NCBI RefSeq assembly: GCF_026213295.1
Contig: NC_079415.1
Location: 29,665,206 to 29,729,205 of the forward strand
Reading direction: 5' to 3'
From: Gadus chalcogrammus
Lineage: Eukaryota > Chordata > Actinopteri > Gadiformes > Gadidae
Length of the DNA: 64,000 bases
The notes beneath the pieces were generated by a model that was given only the letters and a program-made list of their open reading frames with translations, was not told the DNA's origin and searched no databases. Positions within the stretch are counted from its first letter, which is position 1, and each line of letters starts with the position of its first letter. The translations under genes and the position numbers were made by a program. Of this stretch, positions 20,687 to 33,469 are shown piece by piece.

Positions 20687-21319
20687 TACCCACACTCACA
20701 CACACCAACCCCAAACACACACACCAAGTGCTCAGTGGTTTGAGTCCAAGCTGGAATTTTCTGGGTTTGAATCCCAAACGTCCACAGTCTACGTGGATAC
20801 ATCCTTGTCAAGATGCCAACCCCCCCTTGACTACGGCTGAATGAAATGTGGCAAACGTATTTTGTACTTTCTCCAAAAGCCTGGAAAGTCGGATCGGTGT
20901 AGTGGGTTGAGGTCCAAGGGCAAAATATTTTGTCTCGAAGCTCCAAAGTTGGCAAAAAACCTCTGTTTGAAGCCCACTTCCTTGAACCCCCCCCTTCGAT
21001 CCATGTTTAAAGTGCGTATTGGAAGTTAATGTTTTTAAAAATATTTATACATAACATTCTCTGAAAATTGCTCTTTGAAATTAAAATTAGTTTAAAAAAG
21101 TATATCGGCAAAAAATCCAGTTTAAAGTGACTATTTTGAGCAAGGCTTCAAAAACCGTTGTTTTTTTATGTGATACGTCAAACGCGTCATATTACGTAGG
21201 AATTGGTAGACGCGGTCGCTGTTGCTGCCTCAGCTCTATGCGTAGTTGTGAGTTGTTACCGCGGTGAGGGGTCTTGTATTCCCCCCCCCTGTGGTTTTTG
21301 GGTTTTTCTAATCGACGAG

Positions 21320-21442
21320 ATGAGGTTTTGTATCTGTGGGGGTTGTTCCAACTCCGACCTCCTGTCCAACCATCTCCGATTTCACAGTTTCCCCGATCGG
21401 AGAAAGGATGGAGCAGGCTTTCGAGCCTGCAAACCCTCACGT
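21320..21442 (+). pseudogene. THAP-domain N-terminus of the lost transposase
   Basis: From the ATG at 21320 the frame gives MRFCICGGCSNSDLLSN and then HLRFHSFPDRRKDG. The CxxC-type start, the CSN phrase and the HxFP element are hallmarks of the THAP zinc finger, the DNA-binding domain used by P- and Kolobok-type transposases and by host THAP proteins. The second half of the finger (Trp and the Cys-x2-His pair) is missing because the EEPD1 segment joins at about 21430-21450. It is therefore a stub, not a working domain. Confidence 0.6.
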
Positions 21443-21451
21443 TAGTTGTAC

Positions 21452-22204
21452 TCACTCGTTCTCCAGTAGGGGCATACACACGACCTCTTTGACGCCAGGG
21501 TTGTTGGCCTTTTCACTGGAGCAGCGCTGAAGGTCCCAGGTGGCCAGGCGCACCGCGACCCGGCCGTCCCGCGGGCCCGGGGCCGGTGCCACGCGGGGCC
21601 GCAGGGACACCATCTGCATGGGTCCTCCCGGCGGGAGGTCGAGGAAGTCGCTCCGGAGGCTGAACGAGGTTGGGCTCGGATGGGACCGACCCGTGTAGGT
21701 CAGCCCGCCGTTGGTATTGGTGGACGGAGTTCTTGAGCGCTCCACAAACACCTGGAAACGGATCTTGTCCAGTAGGGAGCAGTTTATGTGATCGACCCGA
21801 ACCAGGTCCTCGATGCTCTTGAACGGACCGTGTTGGGTCCGATAGGCGACAATGTTCCGGGCGATTTTCTCCGTGATGCCGCGGATGCTCATGAGCTGCG
21901 GCGGGGTGGCGGTGTTGGTGTTCATGCCGCTGCAGGAGGACATATGATCCGGGTCTCTCCGCAGGGAGGACGGGGAGTGCTGCGACGAACTGGTCCTACT
22001 CGACACGCAGATCTCCACTTTAATAATCTCCAGTTTGGTGGCGCCTATCCCACTCACCAGCGCTAGGTCCTCCACCTTCTTGAAGCCCCCGATGCAGTCC
22101 CGGTACTCCACGATGCTCCGCGCCACGGGGCAGTTGACACCGGGCAGGGTCATGAGCTCTTCCTCCGTGGCCGTGTTGATGTTCAGCCGCTCCTGGTTCA
22201 CCAT
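21452..22204 (-). CDS. eepd1: Captured EEPD1 exon: two helix-hairpin-helix motifs plus start of the EEP domain (250 aa, open)
   Basis: The frame reads VNQERLNINTATEEELMTLP, then HhH 1 (LPGVNCPVARSIVEYR), a Ser-rich linker, HhH 2 (IRGITEKIARNIVAYR), PPGGP, and the start of an endonuclease/exonuclease/phosphatase domain (VRLATWDLQRC). This is the unmistakable order of EEPD1, a 5' endonuclease acting at stalled replication forks. The exon's own splice donor survives: GTGAGT starts at 21455, and read-through gives a stop at 21452. The natural N-terminus (before VNQERL) is absent; the match starts at about 22210. The conserved EEP motif WNLQG is WDLQR here, changing the metal-site Asn and a Gly. 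The rest of the catalytic domain is absent. It lies between the transposon ends, so it is a transduplicated copy; the parent gene must be elsewhere. Staying open over 250 codons suggests recent capture or some selection. Confidence 0.8.
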   Translation of the reverse strand: MVNQERLNINTATEEELMTLPGVNCPVARSIVEYRDCIGGFKKVEDLALVSGIGATKLEIIKVEICVSSRTSSSQHSPSSLRRDPDHMSSCSGMNTNTATPPQLMSIRGITEKIARNIVAYRTQHGPFKSIEDLVRVDHINCSLLDKIRFQVFVERSRTPSTNTNGGLTYTGRSHPSPTSFSLRSDFLDLPPGGPMQMVSLRPRVAPAPGPRDGRVAVRLATWDLQRCSSEKANNPGVKEVVCMPLLENE

Positions 22205-22208
22205 AATT

Positions 22209-22334
22209 CTCCTGACACCACAACTCTATCTCCCTCCTATTGCCATGGTGTCTCCTCCTTTTAGGTGGTTGCTGTTCTCCCTCACGGCTAGCTGGCTCAA
22301 AATTGTACGGAAGTGGTCCGAAACTGTTATCCAT
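22209..22334 (-). other. Start of a second transposon ORF
   Basis: An ATG at 22334 opens MDNSFGPLPYNFEPASREGE followed by a Lys/Arg-rich stretch. It runs inward from the right end and joins the EEPD1 segment out of frame, so the encoded protein is cut short. The phrase PYNFEP followed by acidic residues loosely resembles P2X7-C-type proteins found in fish repeats; I am not confident of that. Confidence 0.3.
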
Positions 22335-22666
22335 TGTTGTTATGCTGCCTATGTAGTCTATGATGATTAGAACGTCCGTCTACCAATTCCTACGTCACGC
22401 TCGAAAACGAGCGTTTGAGATACGGAAGTAAAATTGTATCACAAAAACGGCTCAAGATGCCACTTGTAGTGTAGATTTATTAATAAAAACTAAATAATCG
22501 TGTATTCAAATTTTTTTCCTATATGATTCTTCTCTGCAGTATCTGACTTCCAATACGCACTTTAAGAAGGAGAGGACAGGTGTGTCAAATCAAGGCCTGA
22601 TTGGCAGGTTCCACAGTCACCCTATGAGCCAATCAGAGGCCACGCCTGTGATAGCATGTGTTAGAC

Positions 22667-22671
<5 letters not shown>

Positions 22672-22713
<42 letters not shown>
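22672..22713. repeat. (GA)n microsatellite
   Basis: About 20 GA units followed by degenerate GGGAGAGCGACA repeats that run up to the next transposon at 22743. Confidence 0.93.
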
Positions 22714-22721
<8 letters not shown>

Positions 22722-22742
22722 CGACAGAGGGAGAGCGACAGA

Positions 22743-23724
22743 GGCTGTTTCCCAATGTCAAGGAAGCATGCTCAACGGCCGCCCTTTTAAGGACGCTACG
22801 TCATAGAACGCCGGCAAGAAAAAAAAGACCTGTGCCACTTTTCAAAAGTTTTTGCAACTTAATGATACGTTGCTATATTTTGCATGGACATAGCTGGTGT
22901 TAAACACCACTGTCACCAATGTCAATTTACTCGCTCACAAGATTACATTATTTATGTATACCTATTTATGTTTGTGTTGAATCGTTTTTTTAGGGTCAGC
23001 CCAGCAAACAGGCTTTTGTGCGCCTTAGGGTGGCGCACAAACATATGTTTACCGGTGGAAGGGATAGTGCCACTATCCAATGTTGTAAAATTAATGCACA
23101 ACCGATCATTTGCAATGTTTGTAATTTTGAATGAACGTATATAATTGTATTTTATATGATATACTTATGTGTTCAAAGCACATAAGTGCTTTGAACACGC
23201 ATTGTAGGCATATGAATGAATGAATCAGATCAGTTAAATAATATATCCAAATAAATACATGTTTATCATCTCTTTCTTTGTCTTTTCCCCCCTGCATAAT
23301 AGTAATCAACCGTACTGTAAATGTGATGCATGAATTAAGTTGTCAGACAATTTCACTTAGTTTTATAAAAATTGAATGGATTTTCCTTTTAATAAAGACG
23401 ATTCGATCAACCGCTACAAAGCTTTTGCGACTTCCCCAAAGAGGCTCCATGCGAAGGAGACATGACCACATTCATAACAGACAAAGGTCAAATAAATATC
23501 GATCTGCTTGATTGCTTCCATGATTTATTCATAAGCGCACATGTGTTTACAAGCGGACAGGCAGTATTAAAAAGCGGAAGCGCTTCCACACTACCAAGTC
23601 GTTCCAAAGTCTGAACGTTACAAACGCTAGGAAGCACTCGAGCTAGCACTCTAGTCTCATCTCCATAGGACGCGACTAAGGACGCGTCCTAGCAAGGCTG
23701 CAGCCTTCACTTTGGGAAACAGCC
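22743..23724. mobile_element. Non-autonomous DNA transposon with 3-bp TSD (Harbinger-like), 982 bp
   Basis: Inverted ends GGCTGTTTCCCAA and TTGGGAAACAGCC with the trinucleotide AGA on both sides (22740-22742, 23725-23727). It is a longer, inverted relative of the copy at 40020-40749, sharing the subterminal blocks AGGAAGCATGCTCAACGGCC and GGCTGCAGCCTTCACTTTGG. GG-starting ends and a 3-bp TSD fit PIF/Harbinger. No transposase. Confidence 0.85.
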
Positions 23725-23868
23725 AGAGAGAGCAAGCACTAAAGCACACCACATATACACATGGTGTCGCAGGCGTGGCCTCTGATTGGCTCAAAGGGTG
23801 ACCGGTCTCATGGTAACATGACATTCTTGCTTAATCACCTATTCTATGTGCCATTCTGTAACTACAAC

Positions 23869-23979
<111 letters not shown>

Positions 23980-23989
23980 CAAAGCAAGT

Positions 23990-26900
23990 TCAAGTCCCTG
24001 TGGTCAACAATATATCAGTCTCATCAGTCTCCTTCTTGGCCGTGGTCCCAATGGTACCCATTGCTGCACTCTGCTGTCTGATAGGAGTCTCATCAGTTCT
24101 CGGCCGGAAGAACTGTAGTTCCACTTCCTGCACATTGTCCTGTTCCGGCATCGGTGGTCCTGCTTTAAAACAGTTAAAAAAAGAAAGTTCAGATAAGCCC
24201 CGAATAAGTCAGGTGTTCATCCCCTGACAGAAGTGCATAAGTAACATTCATTCTGCACACCCACGTGTAAAGGATCGCACAATTTCCGTACTGGTCTATT
24301 TATTCCTCACTGCGTCGTTATTTGACTGACTTTCCAGGTCCATTGTGTATATAGTGTAGGGGGATTGCGGGGATTGCATTTTATGTCTTGAGTGAGTATG
24401 AAATTGGTAACCATCTAGCTTACCATCAAGAAAATTAACACCTTTTAGTATGCTGACATTTATTTATTTTAGTTTTTTGCTCAACGATCTTGTGTGAACT
24501 TACGTGAATTTCTTTTGAGTTTCCAATAACAACAAAGTGCCACCACTGCAACACCTGCCAATACCACTGGTACGATTATAGATACTGGCAGTGAAGTATC
24601 GATAGGTACACCTTGAAAAACACATTGGCACCAGAATGAAGTTAGTGAAAAAGCAGCCTATATCTTTGCAATTACTATTTGTTGTTTGGGAATGCTCTGC
24701 TTGACATGACGGACACTTCAGTTTATATTCAATGTTCTCAAATGACTGAAAGACATGACAAACAGTCAGGTACTTTCTTTACCCCCACCAACTTCGAGAA
24801 AGCTAGTCTACCGCCATAATCCCTATCTGCCTATGTCCCTAAATGACATTCACCCTTTGGCTGTTGACAGACAATCTTCTCGTCAGAGGAAACGCCCCCC
24901 AAAAAGCATCTGATGAGTCGCGTTGATCCGTCTGAACAGTTGAAGAACGCAGTACTAGAGATGTTGAACAGCGAAGAATTCTTATCCTGCTTAACGACGT
25001 TCTTCCATTGATGCTCAAGGACACCAGAAACGTTCCATGATATGTTGCTGACTGGATAGACGGCGATGGCAGTACATGTAAGTGAGGCATTGGAGACGTC
25101 ACCAGCGCTCTCAGGGTTGTGGTGATCTAGTGTGACTGCATCGGGGGTTGCTAGAGAAGAGGGAAAACTAGAGAAGGTCATTACAGAAGATACCAGGAGA
25201 TAACACAAACGTTCTCGGCGAATCTTTGTTACTTTTTCATTTACTTTCATAAAAAAGAGTTTACAGCAGTTCTGTGAAATAAATGTTTGTAAAAATAATA
25301 CATAATTGATGTATAGCGCCTTAATGCCTGTAGAAAAGTGAAACAAATTGAAGTAGGCATCCTGACATGTGTTCGCCCTCTGCCTATTTCTAGAGTTCAA
25401 ATCTGAAATGAATCCAAGTCTGAAAATAACATTCATGGTTTATAGAAACACTGAGTTACATAATACCTACCATTTAAGAGTTCATCTGCCCACATTTGTA
25501 CATTTCACAACAAACTGATTGGAGTGGTTGAATGTAATAGGTATAATATATTTATGTTAATAAATGTCAGTAACGCTATATATTAAAGGGACACTGTGTA
25601 ATATTTTAAGTCATTTATCACCTCAAATCAACGTATTCATTCATGAATAAGTCCTAATTGGTGTAAAATGATCTCTGCCAAAAATCTCACTTATCCTCCT
25701 GAGCGAAGAATAATTAATGTAGTTACATAGGACGGGTAAGCTTCATGGAGGCTTCCATGTTCTTCCGGTCTATGAACTGCCGAGAGGGACAAAAAGCACT
25801 ACGTGGTACAGGAAATGCTAGAGGAATAATTACTCTTACATCAGTAGCTTACACTAATGATTCAATGCAGTTTGAAATTTGTTTGAAATAACAAACCTCA
25901 TCATCACTCGAATGACTCGATGAGGTAGTATTGGATGTCATGACACAGCTTCTTGGCACATACTGCCCACCGTAGATTTTGAACAAGCGAGCACTATTAG
26001 TTTGAATGCAATACACAATTGTACCACTAGATGGGAGTAATTTTTTACACAGTGTCCCTTTAAAGGGGTAGTTTTTTGGACATAGTGGCTGATTCCCATG
26101 TTATCCTTGGTGTTTTTTAGCATTGGAGGCAGTTTTTTTTGCAGTTTTTCTAGTAGCAGAGTTAGGCTAGCGCACGGCCTAGGTATCTAGGTATCAGTCC
26201 GCCGCTGCCGTAGCCTACTACCAGGAATATAACATGATATAATAACATTATATCATGTTATATTCTAACATAACACAATATAATATGCAGTGAGATTTTC
26301 ATGCCATGGGACCTTTAACATTAATTTGAGTTAATAAGACTAACAATAAGTGTTATAAGCATATAATAAGGTCTTATTACATATTAACTAAGGCTTAATA
26401 CAAGGTCCTAAATATAAAGCGTTACCCAAAGTTCTTGTTGAGAGTGGGAATGAGTGAACGGAGGCCTACCAGTTATGTTGAGCGTTGTTATGGTGTCTTC
26501 AGTTTTTCCACGAGCTTCCCCATAGAATATGACGCATTTATATTTCCCTTCATCTGAGACGGTTAGATTCTTAAAGGTTATCGTTTTATCCACAAGGTTC
26601 AAGACGGTGTCTAGTCGAAAGATTTTGGTCTCATTCGTCGGAGCATAATATCGAATTTTAACGGTTTTAAAACCTGGGCCTCCTTGAAAGGAAATAGACT
26701 TTATTTCCTTCTTCGATGAGCTGCATTGAAACACGACCGCCCCTCCGACCTTTCCAGGAAGAGTAAGGCCAATACAACCTGAAAGAGAAAGGTTGTAACT
26801 TATATAGAGAGAGAGAACGTCAAGTCTGAAACTAATGATCCAAACTGTATCTCTCCATAGCCTCCACATCACGTTACTGCAACACGCAGACAGAACACCA

Positions 26901-27533
26901 CACCCAAGTAACCACGTGTTACCAAACAACTATCTATAGTATGTGTATATTTGGCTGCTCATTTGGAAACGCTTGCTGGAGTCAGAGTTGTTTATATATA
27001 TTGTCTTGCTTGTTAGTTTTTGCCATGAAAACCGACACTGCCTGCGACTATAAAATAGTTTCTACAAAAGGGGAGGTTCATTTTAGAAAATCCACACAGA
27101 CTTGGCCAACCTTTGTAGGGGTATGAGCGGTATGCTATGTTATGTTGTGTCATCTTTGGTATGATGAAGGTATGTAAGATTTCCTGATGTCTTTTACCTG
27201 CACCTCTATTAATCTTGATGCGTCTGCAATAATGCAGAATGAGGAACTACAGGCTGAAGGGTGTGGTAAATGTTGCCCTCGGACAATGCATTAGTTGTGT
27301 CCAAATCAAACCTATCGGTATGGCTGCATTCAAAGTCGATAAGGCTATTTATGTATGGAGTAATTTTGCAAGAATTTGGAAAGATTCTGGCAATTCTGAT
27401 GAAATTATGATATTAGGTTATTAGAGTAACAGCTGAAATTATTAAAGTGAGAACTCTTACATTAAATATTTTTAAATATTTTCTTACCTTTGACAAAGAA
27501 GGGAAATCCCAGCAATATAAATAGCATCTCCAT
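23990..27533 (-). CDS. IgSF gene 1: complete V-C-TM receptor, B7/butyrophilin-like (5 coding exons, 309 aa)
   Basis: Coding exons are leader 27488-27533, V 26470-26778 (309 bp), C 24854-25150 (297 bp), transmembrane 24504-24611 and tail 23990-24159. Every junction has AG/GT and phase 1, the IgSF pattern, and the lengths sum to 930 bp with a TGA stop. The leader reads MEMLFILLGFPFFVK. The V domain has the Cys pair VVFQC...SDEGKYKC, with Phe where the core Trp usually is (SFQ). The C domain has LTCTAIAVYP, ISWNVSG and IRC. The membrane helix is LPVSIIVPVVLAGVAVVALC. The tail (PPMPEQDNVQEVELQFF...) has no ITIM or ITAM tyrosine. There are at least eight N-glycosylation sequons. V plus C1-like order suggests a B7/HHLA2/butyrophilin-type ligand at the cell surface; a CD300-like assignment is possible. 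A MITE lies in the V-C intron. No disabling change is seen. Confidence 0.8.
25587..26059. mobile_element. TTAA-target MITE in the V-C intron of gene 1, 473 bp
   Basis: Ends AGGGACACTGTGTAA and TTACACAGTGTCCCT are perfect inverted repeats, with TTAA at 25583-25586 and 26060-26063. It is absent from the matching introns of genes 2 and 3, so it inserted after the genes duplicated. piggyBac- or Kolobok-type by target site; no coding. Confidence 0.88.
26225..26265. other. Perfect 19-bp hairpin in the V-C intron of gene 1
   Basis: Arms 26225-26243 and 26247-26265 are exact reverse complements (GAATATAACATGATATAAT) around a 3-base loop. Very AT-rich. No role is evident; it may be the core of a small foldback element. 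Confidence 0.8.
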
Positions 27534-28383
27534 CTGGGAACAACATATACATTACAAAAGTTAATCTTAATTCTAAAACATGCAATAACAAATGTGTGTA
27601 GGTAGCTAAATCAAATTTCAAAAACAGGTTTTGAAACACATTTGGCCATATAGCTTCTACATTGCCATTCTGCTCATCATTAAATGTTCTCCATAGTCTA
27701 GGGTTAATGTTTTGATAGTTATGATAACACACACACATAAATTGTGTGTTTGAGTGCACAGGTGTGTGGCTACATTGGCCCACGCTGCCTCATTAACAAT
27801 CCTGACGCACCTGCTGTCAACCTAAGTAGAGACAGTCCCCGAAACAGGTTCTGAAACACATTTGGCCACATAATGAAGCGATCAATTTGGCATTGTTGGT
27901 ATGCGGTGTGAGTGATCGATGGCTGGATTAGGCCTGGCTGGTATCACGCGTGCACTTTTGTAATTGTTATCAATGAGGAAGTGTTTTCCTCGCCTCTTTT
28001 ACGTTGCTGAGCGCTTTCTGCTCAGTCATGTATTATGCCGGAGCTCCCTGGACTCCGAGCAGAAAAGGTTCCTGACACCATTTGCGTTATTTTTCATTCT
28101 CCAATCAGATGAATTGAGGAGGCCAGAAGGCCTGGGCCGGACCCCCACGGTCCCCTTGTGTTCAAACATGGTGCTCGCATGGGGCGCTAGCTACGCATAC
28201 CTAGCCTAGCTAAAGGTTGGCAACAAACCCTGAAACTCACTGTGTGTAAAGCAGAAAGTGTGAACTGTATGAAATGAGAGTCTTACACTTAACACCTGAA
28301 TATAAAACAAAGAAATGGTGGAATAAACCCACCCAGGAGAGGATGTATCAAGACAAAGTATTCTTCGACTTACCGTTTCGATT

Positions 28384-28460
28384 GAGTCCGGAGTGAATGA
28401 CGACAAACTTCCTTGTTCTTCGCTGAAGAGAAGGGTGGTGGCTTGTGTCTCTCTCATGTG
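28384..28460 (-). other. Likely 5' untranslated exon of IgSF gene 1
   Basis: On the minus strand this segment ends in AAACG at a consensus donor GTAAGTCG (intron starts at 28383). It lies about 850 bp upstream of the leader exon. The same spacing and similar sequence (CATTCAAACACTT...AAACCG, then GTAAG) occur upstream of gene 3 at 61396, supporting a shared non-coding first exon. The 5' limit and promoter are not defined. Confidence 0.4.
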
Positions 28461-28489
28461 GGCTGGGTGAAGAGAGATAGAGATCGATA

Positions 28490-30419
28490 GAAAAATGATA
28501 TCTCGGACACTATAATTATCATTTTATTTTATTTTAACTTCCGCATCACAGGAGTATATTGGGTAATTGTTCAGCAAAAGATCCAACTCCAAACTATAGG
28601 CAACATGTTCAGGAAATAGTTTTTTCCCCCTTCACCTCACTAATTATCAATTATTCAATATTGGTGAAATCATCTTCAGAAGAAAAAAAGTACTTTGATA
28701 CATCATTAACCAAATTTATAATTATAATCAATTACAATTTTTTTGCGAGAACTCTATCTGCTGCTATGGATGCTGACTGCCAGCTGGACGAAAAGAAGTG
28801 CCTTGAACAGTGTTTACCTGTTCATTTGTGGAGTGTTTTCATCTTTCATAAGCTATTTGTTTTATTTGCACTTGTTTTTGCTTAGACTTGAGATTACAAT
28901 TCTTATCGTTGAAAAAAATGTCTTTTTTAATAATTTTTGGTCGTCCGTCTCATCATGCCTTTCATGGGTCATTCTTGATCCCTTAAGTCCACCGTGTCAC
29001 AACACTAAATATCAAACGTGCAAATGTGACACATTGATGGCTCGAAGAGCAGGAGGTGGTCTGTACATTGTGTCAGCACACAGCACATTTGTATGCTAGA
29101 TGATGTTAGCAAGTTGACCCTACCACCGACACCTAGGTGTCTTCACTGGGCTCCTACGAAACTGGACAGCAGCTGGTGGTGGGTGGTGTATAAAACAGGT
29201 TTACTGCAGGGTCGGAATCGGGCTTACTGCCACAGCAGGCGTTGCCCCCTGGCAACAAAACCGGCCTGGCTCCATTATGTAAATAACAATGCTGTGTCAG
29301 CACGATGCAAAACCTGTGCAAACTAATTTTGTTTGTGGGCAGATGCACATGGTGGTTACGTGGTGATCGCAGAGGTTAATACCCCGACATTTAGGCACCC
29401 AAAGATTGAAGGTGCCATTGAGCCCATTCGAGAGTTTTAGGAAGAAAGGGGGGGTGCTATCACCGTGGTTACGACCCACGGCAACCTGTCCTCTTTTTTT
29501 CCGCGCCCCTCAAAGAATCAGAAATTCCAGAATCTAAATCGATAAGCATAATCTGAATCTGAATCAGAATTGTTAAAATCCAAACGATGGCCAACCCTAG
29601 TGACGGCTGGGTCAACCTGTGTGGCTTCATTGCACCACAGGCATGCAGCCTCACCCACATCCCAGCATCCATCAGTAAGAGGAGGGAGGCTGCTTTACAT
29701 GAGGCTGCTGAGATCAACCACACACACTCACCAGGATGTCTATGGTGAGAGAAGGACATATTGTGATGTTTTATTTAAAGATTAAAGAGAGTAAAGATTA
29801 AACATTGTTTCTTGCTTCTTTCATTTCCTTTTTGTAAATCAGGATAAAAGCATTTGTTAAATGACAAAAATGTCAATATAAAAGGAGCAAGAAGTGGCCA
29901 ATGAGTGTCCAGGTGGGGGTTTCTACCCCTCATTTGCTTATCATTCAAAACATTGACGTAATTTGCTTTTCCCACTTCGGTTTTAAATCAGGTTATACAA
30001 GCTTATCATAGTAGATACTGATATCAGAGCCCTTAACTTTGAAAATGTTGTAATGATGTACTCTATGCATAATATTGTAAATTGTAATTATATCAATATG
30101 ACAAAATACATTTGCTTTGAAAATAAATCATAAATATGTGAAACCTGCTAGGCTAACCCTATGGAAGATCTTACGTTACAAAAGTGTATCCAAATGATTC
30201 AACATGCAATTACACATTTGGTCAAGTAGCTAAATCTATTGTACCGAATTTCAAACAAACATTTCAAACACATTTTGCAATGAGCTTCTTCATCACCAAA
30301 CTGCTCACCATTAACTGTGCTCCATAGTGCATATCCATGTTAATGTTTTGATAGTTATGTTGACGCACACGTTACCATAAACACACGCAAATGTGTGAGT
30401 GCGAGCATTGCGCCTGGAC

Positions 30420-30420
<1 letters not shown>
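28490..30420. repeat. Array intergenic block 1 (copy of 47860-49745), no gene
   Basis: Closely matches 47860-49745 by eye, with small indels. Shared landmarks are CATCATGCCTTTCATGGGTC, TGCAGGGTCGGAATCGGGC and GCAAGAAGTGGCCAATGAGT. In the second copy this block follows directly on gene 2's V-exon flank, because about 1.05 kb that includes the leader exon is missing there. No convincing ORF or RNA gene. Confidence 0.8.
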
Positions 30421-31804
<1,384 letters not shown>

Positions 31805-32332
31805 TTTCAATTTCACCCGATGGAGTAGGTTTAGCCGAGTATATCTTAATTACTCGTGTACTGATGTCCCCCACACAGCAGTACAGCGGAGAACACACCA
31901 TCGACCAGGCCGCTATGAAACAGATATGTGTGTTATAAGGAAGGCGCACACACACAAACATACACATTCACTTACACATTCCTTAAATTATATTTATAAG
32001 TACCATTGGAACGGATCTATTTCAGCGTGTGTACTAGAAATGACACACACACACATACACACACATCTTACTGAAGTCATGGATGAAGAAAAATGTGAGA
32101 AAATGAACCCCTTCAACAACCACTTCAAGGACAGGATATATGTGTGCGTGTGTGTGCATGCAGCCTAAATGCACACTTTTTGAGGCAGCATGCACTTAAA
32201 TGAACGCGTATGCAACCCACTGATGCAATTATCGAAAAAAACATCAAAAAAATGATATTGACATGGTACAGATGTGTGCTGGCAAAGCATAAGGGACACA
32301 GTATATACACATAAACACGCATACACAAATAC

Positions 32333-32438
32333 TCTCTCTCTCTCTCTCTCTCACTCACTCACTCACTCACTCACTCACTCACTCACTCACTCACTCACTC
32401 ACTCACTCACTCACTCACTCACTCACTCACTCACTCAC
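32333..32438. repeat. (CT)n then (ACTC)n microsatellite
   Basis: Short CT run followed by about 21 ACTC units. It lies in the 850-bp segment found only in this array copy. Confidence 0.95.
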
Positions 32439-32873
32439 ACACGAAACAAACATCATATTGCCCACAACCAAGTCAAAATGTATTAGCACCTGCTATAAAC
32501 AATCTAGCATCCCCGTAACTCCCGAAATCCTAATTCTTTGGCAACGCTACTGCTTGACCATGGTGAAGGCTAGGAATAGTTATTTATTATTTATTGCTCC
32601 AAACCTTTTTACATTCCACACACACAGCAACATAATATAAAAAGTATTTGTTCCGCTCCCAGGGGCCAATGGAACAACAAACCCGCCTTGTAGATGTATT
32701 TCTCTTTGGACTCAGGTATCATCTTATGACAGCTCTCACTTGAAAACTCATAAAGCTCAAAGTGGGAACTATATGAAATGCAAGTCCACGACTGAATAAA
32801 ACGTAAAAAAAAAAATGGTTGCATAAATCCAACCAGGAGCAAATGCATGAAGGCCAATTATTCTTGGACGTAC

Positions 32874-32960
32874 CGGTTTGATGCACCCTTCAGTCTGGGA
32901 AGTGTTTGAATGGGAACACTCTTCCTCATTCTTCACTATAGACGGGGATCGGAGGGCCTG
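32874..32960 (-). other. Copy of the IgSF 5' untranslated exon (orphan)
   Basis: Minus-strand sequence ending CATCAAACCG at a GTACGT donor (intron from 32873), matching the exon upstream of gene 3. An identical copy ends at 51721. Downstream of both, no leader exon is found where expected, so these look like relic gene starts, or promoters now reading into intergenic DNA. Confidence 0.35.
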
Positions 32961-33232
32961 GGTTGTATAGCCACCCTACCTTCCTCAGTGTCATCTAAAG
33001 GTTAACCTTTGTGCTTGGGGTAAACCGCTCTCAAGGTTGGAGGCATCCCCTTATGCATTCTTTTACTTGGGTCATGTCTTCAAACATTATCTGATTTGAT
33101 TATTTACATCTGCATTGTGGGGAGGGTGTGAATCTGTTTAAATAGCCCTGTCTAACTGTATTCTGGACTCATTCTGCTAGAGAGGAGTCTAGTGTAAGCA
33201 TTCATTAAAATAGGTTAATTGTCTAGAACTAT

Positions 33233-33469
33233 TTGGTGCTTTTTTGCATTTTTAAGTTTAGAAGAAGAATTCTCATCCGTCCCAGAGAAGTAATATCCCT
33301 CAAAGAAAAGAAATTGCCAAGGTATTACCGAGGCCTTGTCATGTTGCATCCTGAGCTCATCTCAAATAAAGGAAGTGTGCCTGGGTTTGACCCTAAGACT
33401 GAAGGTCATGAGGAAGTGGATAGGAGGCTGTGGTCGCTGGGAATCCTGACGCTTCACTCCAGAGTGTGA
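33233..33469 (+). other. Conserved 78-codon ORF in the array repeat (copy 1)
   Basis: The predicted protein (IRPREVISLKEKKLPRYYRG ... VDRRLWSLGILTL) is identical to that at 52083-52319 and is diverged but still open at 61894-62223. A TATA-like TTTAAATAG at 33137-33145 lies upstream. No domain is recognised. Identity between copies 1 and 2 reflects recent duplication of the whole block, so it is weak evidence of function. It could be a non-coding RNA or nothing. Confidence 0.25.

Larger units (their letters stand above)
21011..22561. mobile_element. TTAA-target (Kolobok-like) transposon carrying a captured EEPD1 exon
   Basis: Inverted ends AGTGCGTATTGGAAGT (21011-21026) and ACTTCCAATACGCACT (22546-22561) are perfect over 16 bp and are flanked by TTAA on both sides (21007-21010, 22562-22565). 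A second, subterminal inverted pair, ACGTAGGAATTGGTAGACG, lies near 21194 and 22378. Just inside the left end, on the plus strand, is a partial THAP domain; inside the right end, on the minus strand, is the start of another ORF. THAP plus TTAA fits Kolobok; piggyBac shares the TTAA but not the THAP. The middle is an EEPD1 exon in place of the transposase core. Confidence 0.82.

Noticed and set aside
21203..21530. Plus-strand frames continuing from the THAP stub into the EEPD1 region as a real fusion protein
   Set aside because: The frames stop within about 40 codons and run antisense to the clearly homologous EEPD1 exon.
26060..26320. A second TTAA element (TTAAAGGGGTAG ... GGGACCTTTAA) next to the gene 1 MITE
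   Set aside because: The supposed ends do not match each other beyond a few bases; the shared TTAA is explained by the adjacent MITE.
32333..32438. CRISPR-like array from the regular ACTC units and the minisatellite
   Set aside because: There are no spacers; the units are contiguous simple repeats in a vertebrate genome.
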